Assembly: GCA_041687755.1 (NCBI GenBank)
Contig: JBDNJM010000167.1
Span: 1 to 47,054, forward strand
Length of the DNA stretch: 47,054 nucleotides
Direction: 5' to 3'
Origin: JBDNJM01 sp041687755
Lineage (GTDB): Bacteria > Planctomycetota > UBA1135 > GCA-002686595
The notes under the pieces: generated by a model
The model's input: only the letters and a program-made list of their open reading frames with translations
Told to the model about the DNA's origin: nothing
The model's database searches: none
Program-made: the position numbers and the translations under genes
Part shown: positions 33,957 through 41,851 of the stretch, piece after piece
Layout of the letters: each line of letters begins with the position of its first letter
How positions within the stretch are numbered: the stretch's first letter is position 1

Positions 33957-34928
33957 ATGAGCGACCCCAACCCGAGTTCGAGCGCCCCCCGCATCCTGTA
34001 CCTGTCCGAGTGGCGCGGCGAGAGCGGCGGGATCAAGGTGCTGTACGACCACGTCGCCGCCCTGCGCACCCTCGGATACGAGGCGCTGTTAGCCGCCCGC
34101 GGCGAGTTCCCGCGCTGCGAGTGGTTCGACGACCACACCGCGGAAGCGACGCCCTCCTTCGACCTGCTTGCCGACGGCCTGCGCCCGACCGACGTGCTCG
34201 TCGTCCCGGAAATCGCAATCGGGCACACGGACCTCCAGCAGTTCGACTGCCGCAAGTTCGGCATCGTCCAGAACCCCAAGTTTCTCGGCGGCCCGATGCT
34301 CGACGCCGACTACGAGGCCGCGATCGTCCCCAGCCATCCGCTGATCGACTGGCTGCGTGAAGCCAGCCCGTTCACCGGCCCGATCCGCGTCTGCCCCAGC
34401 TTTATCGAAGACCGCTGGTTCGGCCCCGAACGCGAGCCCTTCCAGGGCCCGCCGCGCGTGCTCCTGACCGCGCGCGACGGCAAGCACCATGGCGAGCCCT
34501 TCTTCGCAGCCGGTGCCCTGGCTTTCGCCGGCCTACAGCCGACCCTGATTACCGACGGCTGCAGCCGCGAGGAGTTCATCGAGAACTTTCGCGGCCACGA
34601 CATCTACATGCACCTCTCCTACCCCGAGGGCCTACCGATGCCGCCGTTCGAGTCGTTCGCGAACGGCTGCCTCGTGGTCGGCTTCGCCGGCATCGGCGGC
34701 CTCGAGTACATGCAGCACGGCAAGAACTCCCTGGTCTTCCCCGACGGCGACTGGCTGCCGGCCGTTCACGCCGTCGCCGCGTGGAAGGACGGCGCCGATG
34801 AGCGCGTGGCGCCGATGCTCGCCGCAGGTCGCGCGACGGCCCGCCACTTCAACTGGGAACACATGCGCGTGCGCCTGGCCGAGGCTTTTGGCGAACTGGT
34901 CGGCCCGCCGCCGGCACCGAAAACCTGA
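33957..34928 (+). CDS. Glycosyltransferase, GT4-like (GT-B fold)
   Basis: Probable nucleotide-sugar glycosyltransferase acting on cell-surface or exported glycans. The 323 residues begin PRILYLSEWRGESGGIKVLY, the Gly-rich first Rossmann unit of GT-B enzymes, with D-H-V-A-A-L-R-T-L-G-Y. The C-terminal donor-binding domain contains DIYMHLSYPEGLPMPPFESF, matching the E-x7-E region of GT4 enzymes, and GCLVVGFAGIGGLEYM followed by GKNSLVFPDGD. It is shorter than usual GT4 proteins (about 370-400). The next gene on the same strand is another glycosyltransferase after 180 non-coding bases, and two radical SAM/SPASM proteins are encoded in the wider region. The acceptor is not known. Confidence 0.83.
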   Translation: MSDPNPSSSAPRILYLSEWRGESGGIKVLYDHVAALRTLGYEALLAARGEFPRCEWFDDHTAEATPSFDLLADGLRPTDVLVVPEIAIGHTDLQQFDCRKFGIVQNPKFLGGPMLDADYEAAIVPSHPLIDWLREASPFTGPIRVCPSFIEDRWFGPEREPFQGPPRVLLTARDGKHHGEPFFAAGALAFAGLQPTLITDGCSREEFIENFRGHDIYMHLSYPEGLPMPPFESFANGCLVVGFAGIGGLEYMQHGKNSLVFPDGDWLPAVHAVAAWKDGADERVAPMLAAGRATARHFNWEHMRVRLAEAFGELVGPPPAPKT

Positions 34929-35108
34929 GAGGCTTTCGAGAAAGACGCTGCCTGGCCGAAGCGTCCCTCGCTTGCCTCTGGGCCCAGGTCACCTCCCCCG
35001 TTACCGCCCGGTCACCTCTCACGGCACCCCCTGGCCGGCAGCCCACCAGAATCACTTCCGCCGTGTTGTCTGCTAGCGTGGCGAGCCCGCTCGCCTCCCA
35101 GACCGCCC

Positions 35109-36140
35109 ATGACGCCCCCCGAGCCCCTCCGCATCACCCACGTCCTGCGCTGGCCCCTGCTCGGCGGTTCGGAGCTCGAGACGCTCTCGATCGTGCGCGA
35201 GCTGCACGAGTTCCGCCACCGCGTGCTGTTCCCGAGTCGCTTCCGGGGCGTCGAGGGCTTCGAGATCCGCGACCGCTTCGAGGACGCCTGCGAGACGCTG
35301 GAGGTCGAGCGCCTCGAGGACCATTGGGACAAGGACACGGATCTCGTGCACCTGCAGTTTCCGTTCCTGCTCGTGGACCACGAGCCCGCCGAGCCGACCG
35401 TGCTCGAGCTGAACCGTCTGCCTGAGAGCCCGACCCTGTTCACCGTGCATGCGGCGGTGAACGTGCCTGTCGTGCCGGACATCGACTACCTGTTCCACAC
35501 CGACGAGCTCGTCGGCCAGTTCTCCGATCGACTCGACGCCGATCGACTCCACATCGTGCCGAGTCTCGTGCCGCTGCCGCCCCAGCGACGCACATCGCGC
35601 CGCGGCTCGCCGTCGGGGTCCGTGGAGATCCTGTGGGTCACCCGCAACGAAGACGGCAAGTTCCACCCCGAGACCGCCGAGATCCTGACCGCCGTTTGCG
35701 CGGCCGATCCCCGCGTGCACTTCACCATCGTCGGTCGCCCGGACTACATCGATCTGCCCAACCATCCCCAGATCACGCTCCTCGACTGCCCGGCTCCCGA
35801 CCTCGACGCCCTGTGGCGCGGAGCCGATCTGTTCTGGTACTTCCCGCACCCGCTGCTGCACGAGACCTGGTGCCGCACGGTGACCGAGTCAATGGCGCAC
35901 GGGCTGCCCGCCGTCGTCGCTGCGCACGGCGCAATGCGCTTCCAGGTCGTCAACGGGGAGAGCGGCCGCGTCGTCGACACTCCCGAGGCGTGCATCGCCG
36001 CCCTGCTTGAGCTCAGCGCCGACGCCGCCCTGCGCCGCCGGTTCGGGGCCGCCGCCCGCTGGCGCGCGACGAGCTTCTTCGAGCGCACCCGTGAGGACCT
36101 CTTGCGCACGTACCGCGCCGTCTCCGCGCGCCAGGCCTGA
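35109..36140 (+). CDS. Glycosyltransferase, GT4-like (GT-B fold)
   Basis: Second GT-B glycosyltransferase, 343 residues. It starts RITHVLRWPLLGGSELETLS, the typical GG-x-E-x-x nucleotide-sugar enzyme start, and the N-terminal acceptor domain follows. The C-terminal domain carries EILWVTRNEDGKFHPETAEI, FTIVGRP, then LDALWRGADLFWYFPHPLLH and ETWCRTVTESMAHGLPAVVA, the E-x7-E motif region with the second Glu before SMAHGLP. AHGAMRFQVVNGESGRVVD gives the late donor-loop segment. It differs clearly from the preceding transferase, so they probably add different sugars. The gene ends 45 bases before a strong hairpin shared with the convergent RRM gene. Acceptor and donor sugars are unknown. Confidence 0.85.
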   Translation: MTPPEPLRITHVLRWPLLGGSELETLSIVRELHEFRHRVLFPSRFRGVEGFEIRDRFEDACETLEVERLEDHWDKDTDLVHLQFPFLLVDHEPAEPTVLELNRLPESPTLFTVHAAVNVPVVPDIDYLFHTDELVGQFSDRLDADRLHIVPSLVPLPPQRRTSRRGSPSGSVEILWVTRNEDGKFHPETAEILTAVCAADPRVHFTIVGRPDYIDLPNHPQITLLDCPAPDLDALWRGADLFWYFPHPLLHETWCRTVTESMAHGLPAVVAAHGAMRFQVVNGESGRVVDTPEACIAALLELSADAALRRRFGAAARWRATSFFERTREDLLRTYRAVSARQA

Positions 36141-36185
36141 TCGCAGCCCAGGGCTGCCGGCTAGCGAAGCTCCTGACATGCAACA

Positions 36186-36245
36186 ACGGCCGCCGGAGCA
36201 ATGCTCCGACGGCCGTCGTCATGGCTTGGCTCAGATGAGCCGAGC
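36186..36245. terminator. Tandem hairpins between convergent genes
   Basis: Hairpin one pairs 36186-36200 (ACGGCCGCCGGAGCA) with 36202-36216 with one mismatch. Hairpin two pairs 36224-36233 (GCTTGGCTCA) with 36236-36245 with one G-T wobble. They lie between the plus-strand glycosyltransferase (ends 36140) and the minus-strand RRM gene (ends 36251), so they probably end both transcripts. Neither is followed by a T tract. Confidence 0.65.
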
Positions 36246-36250
36246 ACTAT

Positions 36251-36571
36251 TTACCAGCGGTCGCCGCCGCGGCCACCGCCGCCGCCACCACCACCGCCGC
36301 CGCCGCCGCCGCCGCCGCGGGCTTCGCGGGGCTTGGCTTCGTTGACTTTGATGTTGCGACCGTCAAGGTCGGCGCCGTCCATGGCTTCGATGGCGGCCTG
36401 AGCCTCGGAATCGGTGGCCATTTCGACGAAACCGAAGCCGCGGGGGCGGCCGGTCTCGCGCTCGGTCATGACGTGGACGTCGGCCACGTTGCCGCTGGCG
36501 CTGAACGCCTCGCGGATGCTGTCTTCGGTGGAGTCGTAAGAAAGGTTTCCGACGTAGAGTCGTTTACCCAT
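36251..36571 (-). CDS. RRM-type glycine-rich RNA-binding protein
   Basis: Small RNA-binding protein of the bacterial Rbp type, probably a cold-responsive RNA chaperone. The 106 residues hold a single RNA recognition motif with RNP2 LYVGNL (5-10) and RNP1 RGFGFVEM (44-51), and a matching AIEAMDGADLDGRNIKVNEA end. A glycine-rich tail with about 15 consecutive Gly then RGGDRW follows, as in the cyanobacterial and plant glycine-rich proteins. The tail is encoded by a run of CCG/CCA-type triplets (about 36272-36318) prone to length change. An AGGA box lies 11 bases before the ATG. The upstream leader is long and has a 9-bp hairpin at 36674-36692. RRM proteins of this type are common in planctomycetes and cyanobacteria. 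Confidence 0.93.
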   Translation of the reverse strand: MGKRLYVGNLSYDSTEDSIREAFSASGNVADVHVMTERETGRPRGFGFVEMATDSEAQAAIEAMDGADLDGRNIKVNEAKPREARGGGGGGGGGGGGGGGRGGDRW

Positions 36572-36673
36572 GAGAATTGCTTCCTGGTGTTTGGCTGGTC
36601 AGCGGTCTCTACCGTCCAGCCACAATCGGGGAGGCTCGGATACGCGGATCATCAGTCTTTCGGAACGGAGAGT

Positions 36674-36692
36674 GCCGCCCACTGTGGGCGGC
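36674..36692. promoter_or_regulatory. Leader hairpin upstream of the RRM gene
   Basis: Perfect palindrome GCCGCCCAC-T-GTGGGCGGC, about 100 bases before the RRM start codon. In cold-regulated RNA-binding genes such leader structures often control translation or mRNA stability. That role is inference; only the palindrome and its position are seen. Confidence 0.35.
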
Positions 36693-37173
36693 GGAAGTGC
36701 GGTGCTCGACCAACGCAACAAAGCGCGTTTAGGTAGAGCGGTGCTCGGTAGTTGGGCGGGGCGGGTACAGCTTTCCGAACGGGTGCGGAGCAGAGCTCAT
36801 CACGGGGTCGCTCGGGGGCAAGCTGGGATCGCCCCGGCCTATGGGCTGGAGTCTAGTAAAACCGGACGCCGAGCGTGCAACTCCCTGGGGACTCGAACCG
36901 GCTCACTATTCGGGATAGCACCCAGTGCGCCGGCAGAACGGGGCAAAAATCCCCCGATTCTGTCGCGTTTGCGCCATTCCTGGCCCGATCTGCCGCGCTC
37001 TGCTCTCGGGCTAGAAAAGTGGGCTCCCGCTCATCGAAAGCGCCCCGCACGCTCCACACGGGTCGATCCGAGTCCCCTCCGCCCGGAATTGCCCTAGTGT
37101 GCGGCCCCAGCCGGCGAGCCGCCGGCCCAGCCCAAGGCCCTCTCCGACCGACCTCGATCCATCGAGCCCTGCC

Positions 37174-37323
37174 ATGGGAACGCTGCCCCGAACGTTCGCG
37201 CTGGCCCTCGGAACCCTCCGCGCGCCCGCCTGCGCCCAGGAGGCCGTGCAGCTGCGCTACGTGACGACCGCGCCAGGAATGACGCTCACGACCGGCATCG
37301 TGCTGCCCGTCGTCCCGCGCGAG
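37174..37323 (+). pseudogene. Possible remnant of a secreted-protein gene (signal peptide plus first residues)
   Basis: The ATG at 37174 opens MGTLPRTFALALGTLRAPAC, then AQEAVQLRYVTTAPGMTLTT and GIVLPV. This looks like a damaged signal peptide followed by the start of a mature beta-rich domain. Beyond about 37323 the frame loses protein character (Ser/Ala/Arg/Pro-rich) and runs into the end of the convergent symporter gene, so no complete protein can be encoded. Either a truncated remnant or chance; the mature-start segment is the better part of the evidence. Confidence 0.3.
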
Positions 37324-37453
37324 GGCGCGCCCACGCTCCGATCCGCTGGCCCAGACCGGAAGTGCTCGAGCGATGCCGGCGCGGACGCCGAGGCAGGTTC
37401 TTACGCAACCCCTGAACCCGGGCTCGATTCGAGCACCCGTTCGGGCGCTAGCG

Positions 37454-39292
37454 CTAGCGCTGCTGCGCCTCGCCCGCCCCGCGCGGCACGCGGATGCTGG
37501 AGACCAGCATCTGCACCTCCTCGCTCGGGGGCGGCGTGAAGCGTGCGACGGTCAGGGCCACCGCGAAGTTGAGCAGCATGCCCAGCGTCCCGATGCCCTC
37601 CGGCGAGATCCCGAACCACCAGTGCTCCGCGTTGTTGGCGCTCGGGTCCACGAACTTGAAGTAGATGATGTAGGACGCGGTGAACGCGATGCCCGTCACC
37701 ATCCCGGAGACCGCGCCCTCGCGATTCATGCGCCGCGAGAAGATCCCCAACAGGATCGCGGGAAAGAACGACGAGGCTGCCAGCCCGAAGGCAAAGGCCA
37801 CGACCTCGGCGACGAAGCCCGGCGGGTAGATCCCCAGCAGCCCGGCTAGGACGACCGCCACAGCCGCCGCGAGCCGCGCCGCGATCAACTCGCGCCGCTC
37901 GCTGATCTCTGGCACCAACGTCCGCTTCAGGAGATCGTGGCTGACCGCGGTCGAGATCACCAGCAGCAGGCCCGCGGCCGTCGAGAGCGCCGCCGCGAGG
38001 CCCCCGGCCGCCACCAGCGCGATGATCCAGTTCGGCAGGCCGGCGATCTCCGGGTTCGCCAGAACCATGATGTCCCGGTCGATGTACAGCTCGTTGTCCC
38101 CCGCGAGCGGCGCGTTCGTGACGAGTCGCTCCCCGCTGGCGCCGCGGGCGTCCGCGTCGTCTGGCCCCCCCGCGAAGGTCGGCTTGCCCTCGAACGCGCT
38201 CCCGCTGCGGTAGCGCAGGACGCCGTCGCCGTCCTTGTCCACCCACGCGATCAGGCCCGAGTTCTCCCAGTTCTTGAACCAGTCGGGCAGGACCTTCGCA
38301 CCCGCGCCTTCATTCTCGGCGTAACGCGCGCCCTCGACGGTATCGATCAGGTTCGTGCGCGCGAAGGCCGCCACAGCCGGCGCCGCCGTATACAGCACCG
38401 CGATGAGCAGCAGCGCCCAGCCGGCGGACAGGCGCGCATCCCGCACCCTGGGGACCGTGTAGAAGCGGACGATCACGTGCGGCAGCCCGGCCGTCCCGAC
38501 CATCAGCGCCATCGTGATGCAGAACACGTCGACCATGTCCTTCGACCCCGAGGTGTAGGGCGCGAAGCCCAATTCCTCGTGCAGGTCGTTGAGCTTCGCC
38601 AGCAACGAGATCGACTCCCCGTCCGCGATTCGGCTGCCCAGCTCGCCCTGCAGCATGCCCCCGAAGCCGATCTGGGGGATCGGCGTGCCGGTCATGAGGA
38701 TGGCGATGTAGATCGCCGGCACCATGAACGCGAAGATCAGCACGCAGTACTGCGCGACCTGGGTGTAGGTGATGCCCTTCATCCCCCCCAGGACCGCGTA
38801 CACGAGCACAATCGCCATGCCCACCACGACGCCCGTTTCGACCTCGACCTCGAGAAAGCGCCCGAACACGACGCCCACGCCGCGCATCTGCCCCGCCACG
38901 TAGGTGAACGACACGAAGATCGCGCAGACGACCGCAACCATCCGCGCCACCTTCGACTCGTAGCGGTCCCCGATGAAGTCCGGCACCGTGAAGCGCCCAA
39001 ACTTGCGCAGGTAGGGCGCCAGCAACAGCGCCAACAGGACGTAGCCGCCCGTCCAGCCCATCAAGTAGACCGAGCCGTCGTATCCGGTGAACGAAATCAG
39101 CCCGGCCATCGAGAGGAACGAGGCCGCCGACATCCAGTCGGCCGCGGTCGCCATGCCGTTGGCGAGCGGCGGAACGCCCCCGCCGGCCACGTAGAACTCT
39201 TTGGTGCTGCCCGCGCGGGTCCGGATCGCAATGCCGATGTAGAGCGCGAAGCTCAGCCCCGTCAGCAGGAAGGTCCAGGTCTTGACGTCCAT
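37454..39292 (-). CDS. Sodium:solute symporter, VC_2705 subfamily (ActP-like)
   Basis: Sodium-coupled importer of small organic acids, related to acetate/cation symporter ActP; inner membrane, 612 residues, about 13 segments. Signature segments are RAGSTKEFYVAGGGVPPLAN, ATAADWMSAASFLSMAGLI, VGTAGLPHVIVRFYTVP and the late SSFFPAILLGIFSRRMNREG. The long extracytoplasmic loop before the last segments contains an EF-hand-like DKDGDGVLRYRSG, a feature of this subfamily. The gene ends inside a palindromic GCGCTAGCGCTAGCGC (37446-37461). It is preceded 10 bases upstream by its DUF4212 small subunit on the same strand, so the two form a two-component transporter. The substrate is probably acetate or a similar carboxylate. 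Confidence 0.92.
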   Translation of the reverse strand: MDVKTWTFLLTGLSFALYIGIAIRTRAGSTKEFYVAGGGVPPLANGMATAADWMSAASFLSMAGLISFTGYDGSVYLMGWTGGYVLLALLLAPYLRKFGRFTVPDFIGDRYESKVARMVAVVCAIFVSFTYVAGQMRGVGVVFGRFLEVEVETGVVVGMAIVLVYAVLGGMKGITYTQVAQYCVLIFAFMVPAIYIAILMTGTPIPQIGFGGMLQGELGSRIADGESISLLAKLNDLHEELGFAPYTSGSKDMVDVFCITMALMVGTAGLPHVIVRFYTVPRVRDARLSAGWALLLIAVLYTAAPAVAAFARTNLIDTVEGARYAENEGAGAKVLPDWFKNWENSGLIAWVDKDGDGVLRYRSGSAFEGKPTFAGGPDDADARGASGERLVTNAPLAGDNELYIDRDIMVLANPEIAGLPNWIIALVAAGGLAAALSTAAGLLLVISTAVSHDLLKRTLVPEISERRELIAARLAAAVAVVLAGLLGIYPPGFVAEVVAFAFGLAASSFFPAILLGIFSRRMNREGAVSGMVTGIAFTASYIIYFKFVDPSANNAEHWWFGISPEGIGTLGMLLNFAVALTVARFTPPPSEEVQMLVSSIRVPRGAGEAQQR

Positions 39293-39302
39293 GGCGCTGA
39301 GA

Positions 39303-39572
39303 TCAGTCCTCCGAGACGCCGTACTTGGCGTCGAGTCGATTCATCGCCACGACGTAGGCGAAGATCAGCGCGCAGAACACGTAGATCGAGCCGCCTTGGG
39401 CGAACCAGAAGCCCAGCGGGAAGTCAGTCCCCGGCAGCCGGTGGGCGTTGAGCTGCTCGACGAACAGGATCCCGCATCCGAACGACACGGCAAACCAGAC
39501 GCCGAGCAGCACCGCGAGCAGCTTCAGATTGGCGCGCCAGTAGGCGCTCGCGCGGTCCTCGGAGGAAGGCAT
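39303..39572 (-). CDS. DUF4212 small subunit of sodium:solute symporter
   Basis: Two-segment membrane protein of 89 residues that accompanies VC_2705-type symporters. It starts with the amphipathic YWRANLKLLAVLLGVWFAVS and continues with the second segment FWFAQGGSIYVFCALIFAYV, then VAMNRLDAKYG as the short cytoplasmic end, all as expected for DUF4212. It ends 10 bases before the symporter start, so the pair is coupled. The role of the small subunit is not known beyond this association. Confidence 0.93.
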   Translation of the reverse strand: MPSSEDRASAYWRANLKLLAVLLGVWFAVSFGCGILFVEQLNAHRLPGTDFPLGFWFAQGGSIYVFCALIFAYVVAMNRLDAKYGVSED

Positions 39573-39630
39573 AGCCCAGACCCTATGGCGCGCCGCCCGG
39601 CCCCGCCCGCACGGTGAGGGCTTCGCTCGC

Positions 39631-41409
39631 CTAGTCCGCGAGCCCGAAGCGTCGCGCCAAGCGGAAGATCAGGCCATTTCGCAGCCGGCGCTCAAGGCTC
39701 TCCGAGCGCTCCTTCTGCAAGTGCAGTTCCTCGCGCAGCGTGCCGATCTCGCCCAGCAGCTTCTTCTGCTCGGTCTCCAGATCCAGGCGGTTCTCGGCGA
39801 TGTGCTCGATCGTGCCGTAGAGCTTGTGCCAGTCCTCCGCGAGGGTCTCCACGGCCCACGCGCGCTCGGCGACCTGGTCCACCGGTTCGGGCGTCGTGTC
39901 CTCGTACCACGAGCTCAGATCGTTGCCTGGCCCGATGACATCCTCTTCGTTCTCGACCACCGGCGGCGGGCTGTGGACGATCGAACACGTCTGGCAGAGC
40001 GGCGGAGCGTCGCCCGTGTTGAGTCCTTCGCGCAGGTTGCGATACAGGTCGCCGTTCCAGATCTCCGCGAAGGACTGGTCGTGGAGGTTGCCCATCGGCA
40101 GCATGTTGTGGCTGTGCGGGTGGCAGCACGGCAGCACGCGCCCGTCGTAGAACAGGAACACGTGAGTCGTCGGCGACGAGCAGTGGATGCGGCCGCTGCT
40201 CGCGCGGTGCCGGTTCGTCTCGCGCCGGATGCCGCGCGCCGTCGGGGCAACGGCTTTTGTGTCAGGGCCCTTGGCCTCGACGGCGAGCTGCAGCTGCGCG
40301 TTCGCCACCGCCAGCTGGGGCTGAGGCTCCGCGACAGGCTCAGCAGCCGTCTCCGCCGTCGGCTGGGGCACCGTCGGCGCGGGCTCGGGCGCCGGCTCTT
40401 CCGAGGGCGGTGCCTCGAAGCTCGGCACCTCCATCGACTCGGGGTCCACGCGTGTCAGCTCCGCCACGTTCACCATCGACGCCGCGGCGAGCGTGGGCGC
40501 GGCGTTGGCGACGATGTGCTCGTAGTCCGAGAGCTCCGTGTCCGAGAGATCGAACAGCTCGGGCACGTCAATCTCCATGCCGAGTCGCTCGGCCCGCTCG
40601 ACGGCCAGCTTCAGGAAGTGGTTCGAGCGCGCCCGCTCTTCCTGCAGCGTCTCCTCCTTGCCCTCCGCCGTCATCGGGATCACGTGCCAGCCGGACACCC
40701 GGTCCGCGCCCAGGCCTTGGCCGACCTCGACGAACAGCGGGAACTCGTGCACGTTGCTCTTCATGAGCACGAAGCACAGGCTCAGGTGCGGGCGCTCGTC
40801 GGGCGGCAGCGCGTCGCGGAACTTGTTCAGGCGCGCGAGGTTTGCAGCCAGGTGCTTCCACTGGGTGCCCTTGCGGATGCGCTTGTAGGTCTCGGGCGTC
40901 GCGGCATCGACGGAGATCTCCATCGAGGACGTGCAGCGGGCGAGCACCTCGGCGGCGCGATCGTTGTTGATCTGCGTGCCGTTGCTCATCACGTGGACCT
41001 CGAGCCCGGCCGCGTACGCGCGCTCGATGTAGTCCAGGAAGTGCGGCGAGATCATCGGCTCGCCGCCCACGCCGATCGTGAGCTTCTTGGCGTAGGGGAA
41101 CAGCTCAGCCTCAACCTTGGCGAACAGCTCCGGCGGCAGCGAGGTGAGCCCGCGACCGTGGCGCCACTCTTTGGGGCGGTTGTGCTCGGCGCACATGTAA
41201 CAGTCGAGGTTGCAGGCGCTCGCCACCTGCATAAACAGCTCGATCGGCCGGTGCTGGGCGTGCCCGCGGCCCTCCTCGTAGGCCGCGACCCCCATGCGGG
41301 CGTTCAGGTCCCGCTTCGCCGCAGCGGCGTCCCGGGCGGCGTACAGGCTCAAGCCGTCGAGGCCGAGGCCCTTGGCGCGGGCAGTGCTCTTGGCGTCGGC
41401 GTCTTTCAT
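39631..41409 (-). CDS. Radical SAM/SPASM protein with variable linker and coiled-coil tail (paralogue 2)
   Basis: Paralogue of the protein at 22-24 kb, 592 residues from the ATG at 41409; the earlier in-frame start adds a Pro-rich leader and is less likely. Motif CNLDCYMC is at Cys66, Cys70 and Cys73. The block from HRPIEL to TPETYKRIRKGTQW is nearly identical in pattern to the paralogue. After EIDVPELFDLSDTELSDYEH comes a Pro/Glu/Ala-rich linker that does not resemble the other linker. The SPASM-like part (GRVLPCCHPHSHNMLPMGNL, EIWNGDLYRNLREG, LCQTCSIVHSPPP) is conserved. The tail is a coiled coil with EQKKLLGEIGTLREELHLQK, then SLERRLRNG. The DUF4212/symporter pair follows on the same strand 59 bases after. 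Substrate unknown. Confidence 0.88.
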   Translation of the reverse strand: MKDADAKSTARAKGLGLDGLSLYAARDAAAAKRDLNARMGVAAYEEGRGHAQHRPIELFMQVASACNLDCYMCAEHNRPKEWRHGRGLTSLPPELFAKVEAELFPYAKKLTIGVGGEPMISPHFLDYIERAYAAGLEVHVMSNGTQINNDRAAEVLARCTSSMEISVDAATPETYKRIRKGTQWKHLAANLARLNKFRDALPPDERPHLSLCFVLMKSNVHEFPLFVEVGQGLGADRVSGWHVIPMTAEGKEETLQEERARSNHFLKLAVERAERLGMEIDVPELFDLSDTELSDYEHIVANAAPTLAAASMVNVAELTRVDPESMEVPSFEAPPSEEPAPEPAPTVPQPTAETAAEPVAEPQPQLAVANAQLQLAVEAKGPDTKAVAPTARGIRRETNRHRASSGRIHCSSPTTHVFLFYDGRVLPCCHPHSHNMLPMGNLHDQSFAEIWNGDLYRNLREGLNTGDAPPLCQTCSIVHSPPPVVENEEDVIGPGNDLSSWYEDTTPEPVDQVAERAWAVETLAEDWHKLYGTIEHIAENRLDLETEQKKLLGEIGTLREELHLQKERSESLERRLRNGLIFRLARRFGLAD

Positions 41410-41851
41410 GGGGGGGGTGCCCGCGGGCGGAGGAGGGCGCTTGCGGGCAGTCAACTATACCGCCGCCCCGGGGCCCGCCGGGAGGACGAGCGGCCCAGGG
41501 ACCACCCGAACTCCGAGCTTCGCCCAGCGCGGATGAACTCCTCACGGCCGCCTTCGAAGGTCGGGAAGACCCGGGTCGACGTCCGGACCCTCCGCCTCCT
41601 CGGACCCCCCTACTGTGCCCCCTGGGGACGTGCCGGGGACCCGGGCGGCCTGTACGCCGTCCGCCCGGGGCCGATCGCGAGGCCGGATCCGGCCTCGCGC
41701 CGGCCCTCCCCGCCCTGGCTGAGGGCCACCGCATCCCGCTTGCGATTTCCTGCTCCGCAGCCCGTCAGGGGTCCCAAGACGCACTAGTCTTCAGGCCTCA
41801 AAGCGCCCCATTCAGGGACCAAATGCCTGCTAGGCAACGCCCATTATCCCG
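41410..41851. other. Divergent intergenic region with strong hairpins
   Basis: Gap of 442 bp between the minus-strand radical SAM gene and the plus-strand beta-helix gene. It contains a 9-bp inverted repeat (41640-41648 with 41661-41669) and a perfect 24-bp palindrome (41676-41699). No gene or T tract. It should carry both promoters. Confidence 0.4.
41640..41699. repeat. Adjacent inverted repeats in a divergent promoter region
   Basis: CCCGGGCGG (41640-41648) pairs with CCGCCCGGG (41661-41669). Directly after, CGCGAGGCCGGA|TCCGGCCTCGCG (41676-41699) is a perfect 12+12 palindrome. They could be an operator, or the terminator of a short unseen transcript. Confidence 0.5.

Larger units (their letters stand above)
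36572..37453. other. Long region upstream of the RRM gene
   Basis: A gap of about 880 bases containing only a fragmentary signal-peptide frame (from 37174). Its left half is the presumed leader and promoter of the RRM gene and has a perfect hairpin at 36674-36692 (arms GCCGCCCAC/GTGGGCGGC). Bases 36880-36900 resemble a tRNA T-loop on the minus strand, but the stems do not pair. No RNA gene is supported. Confidence 0.4.

Noticed and set aside
36876..36900. T-loop-like sequence (GGTTCGAGTCC on the minus strand) suggesting a tRNA
   Set aside because: The bases on either side do not pair as a T stem, and no acceptor, anticodon or D arm of the right spacing is found.
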